Source: SXOA01 sp046153945 (GTDB lineage: Bacteria > Planctomycetota > Planctomycetia > Pirellulales > Pirellulaceae). From it: a DNA stretch of 64,000 nt. Positions 43,144 to 51,738 of the stretch are shown here, piece after piece. Position 1 is the stretch's first letter; each line of letters starts with the position of its first letter. The notes under the pieces were generated by a model that saw only the letters and a list, made by a program, of their open reading frames with translations, was not told where the DNA came from and ran no database searches. The DNA is taken from NCBI GenBank assembly GCA_046153945.1, contig JBJXFF010000136.1, positions 1 to 64,000 of the forward strand. The letters are read 5' to 3'. A program made the position numbers and the translations under genes.

Positions 43144-44451
43144 CTACTTCCCTTCGGGTGGAAACGCGGACGTCTCCTCCGGTACCACAGCCGGCGCCGA
43201 TCTCCCGGTCGGCGGAGCTGCCAGCGGGCCGTTGAGGAAGACCACATTGACATTCATCTCCGGTTTGAGATAGACCCCTTCCTCATCGGCGGGGACGGTT
43301 ACCTTCACGCGGACGGGGACGGCACCCTTGGCCCGGTCGGCAATTGGCATGAGCCGCGAGACGACTCCTTTGTATTCCCGCTTGGGCCAGGCTTTGGCGA
43401 TGATGGTGCAGCGCTGGCCGACGTGAATGACGGCGACATCCCGCTCGGGAATGTTAAGGTCCACTTCCAAGTCGGAAAGGTCCGCCATTTCGCAGAGGCT
43501 GGTGGAGCCCTGCTGGGCGATGGGGTTGACGTTGTTTCCTTTCTCAGCGTTCTTACGCAGGATGGTCCCTTTGATGGGGGCCACGATGCGGCAGTTGTCG
43601 AGCTTCCATTTCGCCTTGTCAACGTCCGCCTTGGCCTGGTCCCAGTCCCCCTTGGCCGCATCGAGCCGTTCCTGGCGGGCGGCGGTTTTCATCAGTTCGT
43701 TGGCGAATTCCAACTGCTTCCGTTTTTTGAGGGCGACCTGCAATTTGCTTTCGATCTCTTCCAGTTCTTGCTTGGTAACGTTGCCGCTTTTGCGGAGAGA
43801 TTCCTTGCGGTCAAAGTCCTGCTGAATCTGTTTGATCTGCTCGGCAACTTCGTCAATCTGGGCCTGCGTCTGGTCAACTTCGAGCTGCATATCGCCGAGC
43901 CGTCGCTTGGCCTCGCGCCAGCGCGCAGCCGCGGCTTGTTCGGTGGCGACGGCACGGTCGAGGTCGTATTGGTATTCTTTGCTCTCGATGACCGCCAGCA
44001 AGTCTCCCTCATTAAATCGCTTTCCCTCTTCGATATAGAGTTCCACGATCATCCCGCTCACTTTGGGGCTGACGAGGCTTTGATGGGCGGGGATGATGTA
44101 GCCGTTGGATTCCAGGGCGATGGCACCCTTGGGAGTTGCCGAAGGGGCTGGGCTGGCGGGAGCAGCTTGGGAGGAATCGGAAGTAGGCTTGGACGGCTGT
44201 TCTTTGGCGGTCTTCTTTTCGCCCGCTGCTTGGCTGTTTTCTCGCCGAGATTCGATCGCCTGATACGCCAGCCAGCCGCAAACACTGAGCACCAGGACGC
44301 CAAAACACCAGGCGACGGCTGTCCGAAAGTAGCTCGTCCCGTCCGGAATCCGCGACAGCCGCAGGGAGCGGACCCGGTCCTGCAACTGGGCGTTTTCCGC
44401 GCGAGGGACCGGCGCGGCAGGGGGTGGAGAAGGTGATGTGGCTTGACTCAC
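43144..44451 (-). CDS. HlyD-type periplasmic adaptor (membrane fusion protein)
   Basis: A 435-residue adaptor. One N-terminal transmembrane helix (AVAWCFGVLVLSVCGWLAYQ at about 45-64), a Pro/Ser/Ala linker, a split lipoyl domain (SNGYIIPAHQSLVSPKVSGMI and DNCRIVAPIKGTILRKN), a long alpha-helical hairpin (about 170-280, DEVAEQIKQIQQDFDRKESL) and a beta-barrel end. It would bridge an inner-membrane transporter to the outer membrane. No transporter gene lies next to it on the same strand, though the LolD-type ATPases in the window are candidate partners. Confidence 0.88.
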   Translation of the reverse strand: MSQATSPSPPPAAPVPRAENAQLQDRVRSLRLSRIPDGTSYFRTAVAWCFGVLVLSVCGWLAYQAIESRRENSQAAGEKKTAKEQPSKPTSDSSQAAPASPAPSATPKGAIALESNGYIIPAHQSLVSPKVSGMIVELYIEEGKRFNEGDLLAVIESKEYQYDLDRAVATEQAAAARWREAKRRLGDMQLEVDQTQAQIDEVAEQIKQIQQDFDRKESLRKSGNVTKQELEEIESKLQVALKKRKQLEFANELMKTAARQERLDAAKGDWDQAKADVDKAKWKLDNCRIVAPIKGTILRKNAEKGNNVNPIAQQGSTSLCEMADLSDLEVDLNIPERDVAVIHVGQRCTIIAKAWPKREYKGVVSRLMPIADRAKGAVPVRVKVTVPADEEGVYLKPEMNVNVVFLNGPLAAPPTGRSAPAVVPEETSAFPPEGK

Positions 44452-44577
44452 AAGTAGGCCCGGCTGGAACAGCGATGGAAATTTGGGAGGGCTCTTCTAT
44501 TATAGTAGCCGCCGCGGCCCAAGTGCGGGTGCATAGCCCCGATTGCCCGCTCACCGGCTGGCCGCGACAATCGCGGA

Positions 44578-45021
44578 ATGACCGAGACGGCTCCTCCCCA
44601 GACTTTCCGCACCACCCGCCGCGTGGAATTTAGCGATACCGATGCGGCTGGCATCGCCCATTTCACGGCATTTTTCCGGCATATGGAACAGGCGGAGCAT
44701 GAGTTGCTCCGGACCGTCGGCCTGAGCGTCTTCATGCCGGTGGACGGCCAGGAAATCACCTGGCCCCGGGTCAGTTCCAAATGCGACTTCCGCTCGATGG
44801 CGAAGTTTGAGGAAGTGCTGGAAATCGCCGTCAGCATTTCGCGCCTGGGCGAAAAGAGCGTCACCTGGTCCTTCCGCTTCACCATCGGCCCCCGCGATGT
44901 TGCCTCCGGCGAGATCACCGCCGTCTGCTGCCGGGTGAACCCCGACGGCACACTCACATCCACCCCCATCCCACCGCCATTCCTCACCAAACTCCGCCCC
45001 TTCCTGTCCCCTGTCTCCTGA
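44578..45021 (+). CDS. Acyl-CoA thioesterase, YbgC/4HBT type
   Basis: A 147-residue hot-dog fold protein. RRVEFSDTDAAGIAHFTAFFRHMEQAEHELLRTVG carries the catalytic Asp of the D-x-x-G-I-x-H motif of 4-hydroxybenzoyl-CoA thioesterases. It hydrolyses acyl-CoA, substrate unknown. The last codons (FLSPVS and stop) are written in the heptamer tract 45003-45044, which leads straight into the next start codon. Confidence 0.88.
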   Translation: MTETAPPQTFRTTRRVEFSDTDAAGIAHFTAFFRHMEQAEHELLRTVGLSVFMPVDGQEITWPRVSSKCDFRSMAKFEEVLEIAVSISRLGEKSVTWSFRFTIGPRDVASGEITAVCCRVNPDGTLTSTPIPPPFLTKLRPFLSPVS

Positions 45022-45044
45022 CCCCTGACCCCTGTCCCCTCCCT
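45003..45044 (+). repeat. Heptamer tract at the thioesterase/prenyltransferase junction
   Basis: Six in-register units CCTGTCC, CCTGTCT, CCTGACC, CCTGACC, CCTGTCC, CCTCCCT. It contains the thioesterase stop (45019-45021) and its last base is the first T of the TTG start of the next gene (45044). Confidence 0.8.
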
Positions 45045-46000
45045 TGTCCTACCTCGAAGACCTCACCGTCCGCCTCTCCCGCGGCATCGCCGAACTGCCG
45101 GAGGAATTCCGTGCGCGGCAGGTGAATTATCTGCTGGGGGCTCAGCGGGAGGATGGCGGCTTTGCGGGGCGCGAGGGGGGAAGCGATTTGTACTACACCG
45201 GCTTTGCCCTCCGGTCGCTGGCCATGCTGGGGGAACTGTATGGCGAGCCGGCGGAGCGAGCGGCGAAGTTCCTCCGCTCGCGGATGAGCGGCCAGGAATC
45301 GATCGTCGATTTTCTCTCCCTCATCTACGGAGGCTCGCTCCTGCAATCGGCCGCGGGGATCGATATTTTCGAGCAGGCCGCGGCAACCTGGCGTGACTCC
45401 ATCGCCGGGGCGCTCGACAATCTCCGCCGCGAAGACGGAGGCTATGCCAAAGGGGCCGAAGGGAATGCCAGCAGCACCTACCACACGTTCTTGGTCCTGC
45501 TGGTGCTGGAGCTCATCGGCAAGCAGCCCCCCGAGCCGCAGAAAATCATTTCCTTCCTCAACTCTCAGCAGGCGGAAGAAGGGGGCTTTCGCGAAATCCG
45601 GGCCAGCAAACGAGCCGGCACCAATCCCACCGCTGCCGCCATTGGCACGCTCCGGATTTTGGGAGCGCTAAACCAACCGACGCGCGAAGAGACCATCGAC
45701 TTCCTCGCCGAGATGCAGACCGACGAAGGAGGGCTTCGGGCGAACACCCGCATTCCCATCGCCGATCTGCTCAGCACGTTCACCGGTGTATTGACGCTGC
45801 AGGATCTCGGCGGCGACCAGGAAATCGACCTCGCCGAAGCGAAGAAATTCGTACAATCACTCAGCAGGGACGAAGGTGGCTTCCACGGCGCAATCTGGGA
45901 CATGGCCCACGACGTGGAATACAGCTTCTACGGCCTGGGCTGCATGGGGCTGCTCGCCAATCCCAAATCCGAAATCCCAAATCCGAAATCTGCAATCTGA
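45044..46000 (+). CDS. Prenyltransferase/squalene-oxidase repeat protein
   Basis: A 318-residue protein of six alpha-alpha barrel repeats resembling protein geranylgeranyltransferase beta subunits: YLLGAQREDGGFAGREGGSDLYYTGFALRSL, then LDNLRREDGGYAKGAEGNASSTYHTFLVLLVLEL, SFLNSQQAEEGGF and FVQSLSRDEGGFHGAIWDMAHDVEYSFYGLGCMGLL. It contains D, C and H residues placed like the zinc ligands, but activity is not assured. The TTG start lies at the end of a heptamer tract and no Shine-Dalgarno is seen. Its C-terminus (NPKSEIPNPKSAI) is encoded by the next heptamer tract. The next gene, a LolD ATPase, starts 20 bases after the stop. Confidence 0.82.
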   Translation: MSYLEDLTVRLSRGIAELPEEFRARQVNYLLGAQREDGGFAGREGGSDLYYTGFALRSLAMLGELYGEPAERAAKFLRSRMSGQESIVDFLSLIYGGSLLQSAAGIDIFEQAAATWRDSIAGALDNLRREDGGYAKGAEGNASSTYHTFLVLLVLELIGKQPPEPQKIISFLNSQQAEEGGFREIRASKRAGTNPTAAAIGTLRILGALNQPTREETIDFLAEMQTDEGGLRANTRIPIADLLSTFTGVLTLQDLGGDQEIDLAEAKKFVQSLSRDEGGFHGAIWDMAHDVEYSFYGLGCMGLLANPKSEIPNPKSAI

Positions 46001-46020
46001 CTTCTGCAATCTGCAATCAA
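45961..46020 (+). repeat. Heptamer tract at the prenyltransferase/ATPase junction
   Basis: Eight in-register heptamers (TCCCAAA, TCCGAAA, TCCCAAA, TCCGAAA, TCTGCAA, TCTGACT, TCTGCAA, TCTGCAA) plus TCAA. It encodes the last 13 residues and stop of the prenyltransferase-like gene and ends directly at the ATG of the ATPase. Confidence 0.85.
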
Positions 46021-46695
46021 ATGCCCGATCTTGTCGTCGACAACGTCTCCAAATCCTTCCCCACTCGCAGCGAACCGCTGGTGGTGCTGCGAGAAGTTTC
46101 GCTCGCGCTCTCGGCCGGAGAAAATGCCGCCATCCTGGGGCCCAGCGGCTCGGGAAAGAGCACGCTCCTGCACATTCTCGGGGCGCTCGACGGACCGACG
46201 AGCGGCACCGTCACTCTCCGGGGCCAGAATCCGTTTGCACTCGATGAGCCGGGGCTGGCGAAGTTCCGCAACCACAACTTGGGCTTCATCTTTCAGGACC
46301 ATCATCTGTTGCCGCAATTGACGGTCTTGGAAAACGTGCTCATTCCCGCACTTGCCGAAGGGAGGCCGACAAGCGAGCAAGTGCAGCGGGCCAAGGACCT
46401 GATTGAGCGAGTCGGCCTGACGGAGCGAGCCGAACATCGTCCCGCCGAACTCTCCGGCGGCGAGCGCCAACGCGCCGGCGTCGCCCGCGCCCTGCTGCTG
46501 AAGCCCCTCTTGCTCCTCGCCGACGAACCGACCGGCAACCTCGACCGCACCACCGCCACCGCCATCGGCAGCTTGCTGCTGAGCCTGCAAAAGGAGGAGC
46601 AGACGATCCTGCTCGTCGTCACCCATAGCCAGGAACTCGCCGCACTGATGCAAAAGCGCTATCAACTCGACGATGGTCGGCTGAAGGAGGCGTAA
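46021..46695 (+). CDS. ABC transporter ATPase, LolD type
   Basis: A 224-residue ATPase: Walker A GPSGSGKST, Q-loop FIFQDHHLLPQL, signature LSGGERQRAGVARAL, Walker B LLADEPTGNLD and H-loop VVTHSQEL. The pattern matches LolD, which extracts lipoproteins with LolC/E. No permease is adjacent. The ATG follows the heptamer tract with no ribosome-binding site. Together with the thioesterase and prenyltransferase-like genes it forms a plus-strand cluster. Confidence 0.9.
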   Translation: MPDLVVDNVSKSFPTRSEPLVVLREVSLALSAGENAAILGPSGSGKSTLLHILGALDGPTSGTVTLRGQNPFALDEPGLAKFRNHNLGFIFQDHHLLPQLTVLENVLIPALAEGRPTSEQVQRAKDLIERVGLTERAEHRPAELSGGERQRAGVARALLLKPLLLLADEPTGNLDRTTATAIGSLLLSLQKEEQTILLVVTHSQELAALMQKRYQLDDGRLKEA

Positions 46696-46712
46696 GCAGA
46701 CCTCGCAGTCTG

Positions 46713-48125
46713 TTAGCTCGTCGTTCTCGCCAGTTCAGCAATCGCTTCCCCTTCGCTCACAATCGGAATCGGACGCCCAGCGAAATTGGGGAGGGCCACT
46801 CGGCGATAGTCGATACCGAGATGGCGATAGATGGTTGCCAAAAAATCGCCCGGGCCGACCCGCCTCTCGATAGGATCTTCGCCCCGAGCATCGGTCGCGC
46901 CAATCACCTGCCCAGTCCGAATGCCGCCGCCGGCGAAGAGCATGCTGTTGGCCCGCGGCCAGTGGTCCCGTCCCGGCTGAATGACGCCGGCCTCGCCGCT
47001 CGCCACTCCGCCGCCGCTGCTGGCGACGTAGGAAATGCGGGGCGTGCGGCCGAACTCGCCGGTGACGATCACAAGGACCCGCTTGTCGAGGCCGCGCTGA
47101 TAGACATCCTCAATCAGAGCGGAGACGGACTGGTCGAACGTCGGCGAGCGGAATTTGTAGGCGTCAAAGACGTGCTGGTTGACGGAATGGTCGTCCCAGT
47201 TCTGCACGCGGCCGCAAAGGGGGCCGTCGAACTCCGTCGTCACCACGTCCACCCCCGCCTCCACCAGTCGGCGGGCGAGCAGGCATTGTTGCCCCCACTG
47301 ATGCCGGCCGTAGCGGTCTCGCAGCTTGTCATCTTCTTTGGAAAGGTCGAACGCCGCCCGGGCCGCGGGGCTGGTGAGCAGGTTGAGGGCCTGCGACTCG
47401 AAGGCGTCGGCTGCTTGCATGACGCCGGTCGCATCCATCTGCCGCCGCAACTGGTCGAGCGAACCCTTGAGCCCCATCCGCCGCGACAGGCTGCTCTGCT
47501 TGTCTCCGCTCGCACCGATGTTCGGAATCTCGAAGGTGGGGCTGCTTGGATCCCCGGTCACTTTGAACGGCTCATAGGCGGGGCCGACGTAAGTGGGCCC
47601 GGCAATGGTGAAGCTGTCGTAGTTGTCCACCGGATTGACGGCGACGTAATTCGGCAGCGCCCGCTTCGGGTCCCGCCGCAGATAACTGACGACCGACATC
47701 CAGTCCGGATAGACCGGCTTGATCTTGTCCTGCGGATCGGGATCGCCAGCCAGAATTTGCAGCGAACCGGCAGGATGCCCGCCGCCGGTATGAGCCACCG
47801 ACCGAAGCAACGCGTACTTATCCGCCATCTTCGACAGCCGCGGCAGCAGCTCGCCGATGCGAATCCCCGCCACGTTCGTCTCAATCGGCCCATACGGCCC
47901 GCGATAATCCGCCGGAGCATCCGGCTTGGGATCAAACGTCTCCAGATGGCTTCCGCCCCCCCGCAGCCAAACCAGAATCACCGCCGTCTTTTCCGCCGGC
48001 TTCGCTGCCGGATTCTGCGCTTCTGCCATCGCCCGAATACGCAACAGCTCGGCCAGGGACAGGCTCGTGAAGCCGACCAGGCCAGTCCGGAGAAGCTCGC
48101 GACGAGAGAGGGTAGGGGAAACCAT
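46713..48125 (-). CDS. DUF1501 protein, TAT-exported
   Basis: A 470-residue protein of the planctomycete DUF1501 (sulfatase-like) family. The leader SRRELLRTGLVGFTSLSLAEL is twin-arginine. Conserved parts: VILVWLRGGGSHLETFDPKPDAP near the start, LPRLSKMADKYALLRSV, and VIVTGEFGRTPRISYV with GRDHWPRANSMLFAGGGI late. The fold is alkaline-phosphatase-like, function unknown, and partners are often DUF1549/DUF1553 genes, which are absent here. A second copy is at 54742. Confidence 0.92.
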   Translation of the reverse strand: MVSPTLSRRELLRTGLVGFTSLSLAELLRIRAMAEAQNPAAKPAEKTAVILVWLRGGGSHLETFDPKPDAPADYRGPYGPIETNVAGIRIGELLPRLSKMADKYALLRSVAHTGGGHPAGSLQILAGDPDPQDKIKPVYPDWMSVVSYLRRDPKRALPNYVAVNPVDNYDSFTIAGPTYVGPAYEPFKVTGDPSSPTFEIPNIGASGDKQSSLSRRMGLKGSLDQLRRQMDATGVMQAADAFESQALNLLTSPAARAAFDLSKEDDKLRDRYGRHQWGQQCLLARRLVEAGVDVVTTEFDGPLCGRVQNWDDHSVNQHVFDAYKFRSPTFDQSVSALIEDVYQRGLDKRVLVIVTGEFGRTPRISYVASSGGGVASGEAGVIQPGRDHWPRANSMLFAGGGIRTGQVIGATDARGEDPIERRVGPGDFLATIYRHLGIDYRRVALPNFAGRPIPIVSEGEAIAELARTTS

Positions 48126-48534
48126 AGGGTGGGAAAATGAGGTCGAGGTGGGAACTGTATTCTACTCCGGTCGTGAGGTTGTCGAAAGAGATGATTTCCC
48201 CTTAAGGGGCTCAAAGCGACCCCTGAGGTCGGAAAAGTCTATAAGTGGCAATACCCGGCTCCTTGATACACCTTTTCTTGATACACAAATCGTCCCTTTA
48301 GAATCAGTGCTCCCCTCGCAACCCCTTGTGCCGCCATTACTTTCGCCCTTGTCCAGCGACTTTCGAGGCCGCCAGCCGCCTAATTTATGATACACCAAAA
48401 CCCCTGCTCCTCCGGGGGGCGTCATTCCGATTTTATAACCTATTTTTCAGTCACATAAACAGAATCGTGCATCCACTTAACGGAACATTTTCTTCCATTA
48501 CTACCGATTTATAAAAATCCACCCTCTCCCACCA

Positions 48535-48661
48535 GGAAGCGGACCAGCGCAAGCTGGCCGGTGAGTCTCGTACCAGCGCAAGCCGGCCGGTGAGTCCGCA
48601 ACGGCAAGAACCGCTGCTGGGCGATTCAACGTAACCGGCCAGCTTGCGCTGGTCCGCTTCC
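48535..48661. repeat. 28-bp perfect inverted repeat with internal direct copy
   Basis: Left arm 48535-48562 and right arm 48634-48661 are perfect inverted copies (GGAAGCGGACCAGCGCAAGC and following 8 bases). The core ACCAGCGCAAGCTGGCCGGT also folds on itself (CCAGC-GCAA-GCTGG, a GNRA-type loop). A direct, slightly altered copy lies at 48571-48596. Looks like a three-copy REP cluster. Confidence 0.85.
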
Positions 48662-48662
48662 C

Positions 48663-48749
48663 GATGAATTAGAACCCCCCCGATTCATCACCCCCCACGG
48701 TATGCAAAAACGGGGTCCGTGATGAATTGGCGCCTCCCCAATTCATCAC
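48663..48749. repeat. Two copies of a GATGAATT hairpin element
   Basis: The second copy (48719-48749) is a perfect stem GTGATGAATTGG / CCAATTCATCAC with a 7-base loop. The first (48663-48689) has the same arms with one mismatch (GATGAATT/GATTCATC). Each is followed by CACCCC. Confidence 0.75.
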
Positions 48750-49102
48750 CCCGGTGGTCCTCCCCCCTCGAAAGTCCTCCCACGTAGGATGGGACTCCCG
48801 TCCCGTCCGCGAACCACTCCGCGAACTTCAGTCACAACCAGGATGCCAAAGATCAAACCGCTCCGCCCTCCGCGCGGAGCGCCACCGCAATATTAACAAC
48901 TGTATACTGTTCAATTGGCACTTTCAAGCCCCAGCCGCCATCTTTTCCAAATAACTGGAAATGAGGGGATTCATGGCCCTTCTCATTCTGCCCGTCCCGT
49001 TCACGGGGCTTACCTATAACCCACAAAAGTGCCGAAAGAGACGATTCCCTTTCCAAAGCCCCCTTTTCCTCCGAATTGACATGTAAACCGCTGTGGTCAA
49101 TC

Positions 49103-51289
49103 ATGAGGCGAGGGGCTTTCTGGATTAATCTCATGTGTTTCACCATTGCTCGCTGGTCGCTCCTCCTTCTCTGTCTGCTGCTGACATCTTGTAGCGAAAC
49201 ACCGTTGCGCCCCAGGAAGGCGAAATCGGCCACGGCAAAGGCTGCCGACACGCAGCTAAAAGCCAGTTCCCCTGAGCCAAGCCCGTTGTCGGTTCGTATC
49301 GACTTAGGCTCTCAAACTTCAGAACCAACGATCGAATACGAAGGCCCGATTCGCGTCGTCGTGACCAACCATTTGGACCACTCTGTGCGGATTTGGAGTC
49401 CGCAGAAAACGAAAAATGGCTATCACCAGTTTTCGTTTCACTTTAAGAATCCAAAGACCGGCAAGGAGAAGATCGCCCGTAGAAGCGACGTGGAGGATCA
49501 GGAATATTGGAAATTGCTGGCCCTAGAATCCAGACACGGCGCGGAGCTAGTCGAGATTGCTGCGAAAGGGGAAGCCTCCTTTGAGTTTTATCTCAGCACG
49601 TTTGCGTGGGGGGAGCGGGCCTGGGGAGGACTCCCGAGTCCCAATTCCGACCAACCGTACTCCGTCTGGGTCGAGTTCGCGAATGCCGACGGTTCTCGGG
49701 AGCATGTTTGGACGGGCTCGGTTCACAGTGAACCGATTGCGGCAAGATTCGTCGCCAATCGCCTCAGCACCCCCCATCATTACCTCTGGAATGGGTTTGC
49801 TGAGAAAGCAATTGAAGTCATGGAGTCGGACCCAAAGTGGATTTCCAGGACCGATGAGGACCGGTGTACTCCGCTCCACCACGCAGCCAGGTTTGGGCCG
49901 CCGGAGGCCGTTCAGTGGCTCCTCGCTCGCGGTGCGGACGTGAATGCCGTGGCTTACAACGGATTTACCCCTCTCCATCTCGCGGATGATCCGGCCATTA
50001 TTCGCCTGATTCTCGAGAAAAAACCGGATTTGACAATTCGCAACACTATTCAGGGCGAAACGGCTCGCCAGGAAGCTGCGTCAAATCTGGCGAATGCTCG
50101 CGATGGAGCCAGCCGGAAGCGATTGCAACAGATCATGAAACTGTACGAGGGGGCGGGGGGAGAAGCCGACTTGCTTACGGCAATCACCGTGGGGGATCTT
50201 AAACGCGTAAAGGCCATCCTCGAAAAATCTCCGGCCCTCGCCGATGACTTTCAAGACGAAAGTCCGCTGCGAATGGCTGCCTCGCGCGGCCATTTTGAAA
50301 TCTGCAAGTACTTGCTGGACAACTTTCGCGTCGATGTCAATGACTTCGAGCGCGGCACCGGCTATCCCATTATCAAAGGGGCGCTGGCCCATCCGAAGAT
50401 CGTTAAACTGCTCATCGAACACGGCGCGGACTTGAAGAAGCGGATTACCTGGATGGGGGGGCGCACCGGAATCTGGATCATCGGCGACGATGCCACGGCA
50501 CTCCACTATGCGGCCGATGACGGCGTCCCGGAAACTGTCACTCTCCTTATCGAAAATGGCGTGGACATCTTTGCGACAGCGCACGACATATTTAACGACA
50601 AGAGCGAGCAAACAGCATTGGAAGTCGCAGCCTACTTTGGCAAGGCGGACAATGCGGAGGCGATTATCAATCATCCAAAGTTTGATCTGGCGGAACCTGA
50701 AAATAAGCAGGCACTCCTCGATAAGTGTCTTCGGCTGGGAGCCAACCCCAGTTGGCTTGCCCGAGAAGCGAATCGCCCCAAGCTGATGGAAGTCTTAATC
50801 CGTAAGGGAGCCAACCCGAACACCAGCATAGACGGCGTCACTTCCATACAGATCGCCGCCCGCGACATACACCCCACTCACCCAGACGAAAACGACGACA
50901 TCAAGCAAACCATTGCGGTTCTCACCAAGCACGGGGCGAAAATGGACCTGTTCTCGGCAGTGGCCATCGGCGACGAACGGCAAGTTCAGGCGCTGCTTGC
51001 CAACGATCCCAAGTCGGCGAATGCCCGCGGCCCCGACGGCTATCCCGCGCTGCACTTCGCCGTCGGCATGAATTACAAGAGCATCGTCGCTGCTCTGCTC
51101 AAGGCAGGCGGCGACGTAAATATCCCGAACAAGAGCGAGAACACAGGCGGGGTCGGTGAAACAGCCCTCGATTGTGCCGAGTTTTGGGAACGCGACGAAA
51201 TTGCGAAACTCCTAATCGACGCTGGCGGCAAGCACCAGACTGAAATGAAGTCGACCGAACCTGCCCCGAGTTCGACCAAGTCGCCATGA
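49103..51289 (+). CDS. Ankyrin-repeat lipoprotein
   Basis: A protein of about 728 residues. The signal peptide ends in a lipobox (LLLTSC), so it is probably lipidated and exported. Residues about 50-220 are a soluble beta-rich domain of unknown kind (PIRVVVTNHLDHSVRIWSPQK). Residues about 230-700 carry ankyrin repeats (TPLHHAARFGPPEAVQWLLARGADVNAVAYNG, SPLRMAASRGHFEICKYLL, TALHYAADDGVPETVTLLIENGVDI, YPALHFAVGMNYKSIVAALL). Starts at 49103 (MRRGAFW) and 49133 are both possible. A TTG at 49076 is unlikely. Confidence 0.82.
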   Translation: MRRGAFWINLMCFTIARWSLLLLCLLLTSCSETPLRPRKAKSATAKAADTQLKASSPEPSPLSVRIDLGSQTSEPTIEYEGPIRVVVTNHLDHSVRIWSPQKTKNGYHQFSFHFKNPKTGKEKIARRSDVEDQEYWKLLALESRHGAELVEIAAKGEASFEFYLSTFAWGERAWGGLPSPNSDQPYSVWVEFANADGSREHVWTGSVHSEPIAARFVANRLSTPHHYLWNGFAEKAIEVMESDPKWISRTDEDRCTPLHHAARFGPPEAVQWLLARGADVNAVAYNGFTPLHLADDPAIIRLILEKKPDLTIRNTIQGETARQEAASNLANARDGASRKRLQQIMKLYEGAGGEADLLTAITVGDLKRVKAILEKSPALADDFQDESPLRMAASRGHFEICKYLLDNFRVDVNDFERGTGYPIIKGALAHPKIVKLLIEHGADLKKRITWMGGRTGIWIIGDDATALHYAADDGVPETVTLLIENGVDIFATAHDIFNDKSEQTALEVAAYFGKADNAEAIINHPKFDLAEPENKQALLDKCLRLGANPSWLAREANRPKLMEVLIRKGANPNTSIDGVTSIQIAARDIHPTHPDENDDIKQTIAVLTKHGAKMDLFSAVAIGDERQVQALLANDPKSANARGPDGYPALHFAVGMNYKSIVAALLKAGGDVNIPNKSENTGGVGETALDCAEFWERDEIAKLLIDAGGKHQTEMKSTEPAPSSTKSP

Positions 51290-51336
51290 ATTCAGCCAAG
51301 TTTTTCTTCGCTTCGGAGTGGTGTATACTTCCTGAT

Positions 51337-51738
51337 ATGAACCTGAATGTGACACAACAGCAGCTGGATGCCCTGGAGCGCGGTCAGCGCGAAGCGGTTC
51401 TGGTCCGCAATGAGCGGACGCGGAAGGAGTATGCCCTGATTTCGAAAGCGTCGTTTGCCAAGCTGCAGCCGCTGCTTAGGCAGGTCGCCCAGTCGCAGAA
51501 TGGGGGGAGCGGAGAAAACGGCAAGACCTGGACGGAAGACAAAAATGCCCGCAGGTTTGCCCTGATCAACAAGCAGATTGACGATAAGCTGACCCGGTCT
51601 GAGACACGCGAATTGGAACTGCTGCAGTCGGAGCTTGACCGATACCTGGAACACACCGCCCCGCGAGATAACCACATCCTGGAGTTGATCCTGGAGGGCC
51701 TCCAGCAGCGAGCCAAACGGAAGAAGAATGCCGGCTAG
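51337..51738 (+). CDS. Small helical protein preceding HNH endonuclease
   Basis: A 133-residue protein: an N-terminal part resembling an antitoxin (VTQQQLDALERGQREAVLVRNERTRKEYALISKASFAKLQPLL) and a helical C-terminus ending in lysines. Its end overlaps the HNH gene by 11 bases, so the two are co-translated. I do not recognise the family. TATACT at 51324 is a possible -10. The pairing could be a regulator with a nuclease, but no toxin is established. Confidence 0.6.
   Translation: MNLNVTQQQLDALERGQREAVLVRNERTRKEYALISKASFAKLQPLLRQVAQSQNGGSGENGKTWTEDKNARRFALINKQIDDKLTRSETRELELLQSELDRYLEHTAPRDNHILELILEGLQQRAKRKKNAG

Larger units (their letters stand above)
48126..49102. other. Repeat-rich intergenic island
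   Basis: About 980 bases with no credible gene. It is less GC-rich at 48250-48530 (TGATACACC and TTTATGATACACC repeats) and carries the 28-bp inverted repeat at 48535-48661, the GATGAATT hairpins at 48663-48749, and GCTCCG-N8-CGGAGC (about 48864). Open frames here are short and inconsistent. It may be a sink for small palindromic elements or an old insertion scar. Confidence 0.5.

Noticed and set aside
48126..49102. CRISPR array in the repeat island
   Set aside because: The repeats are inverted and few, with no regular spacers; no cas gene is near.
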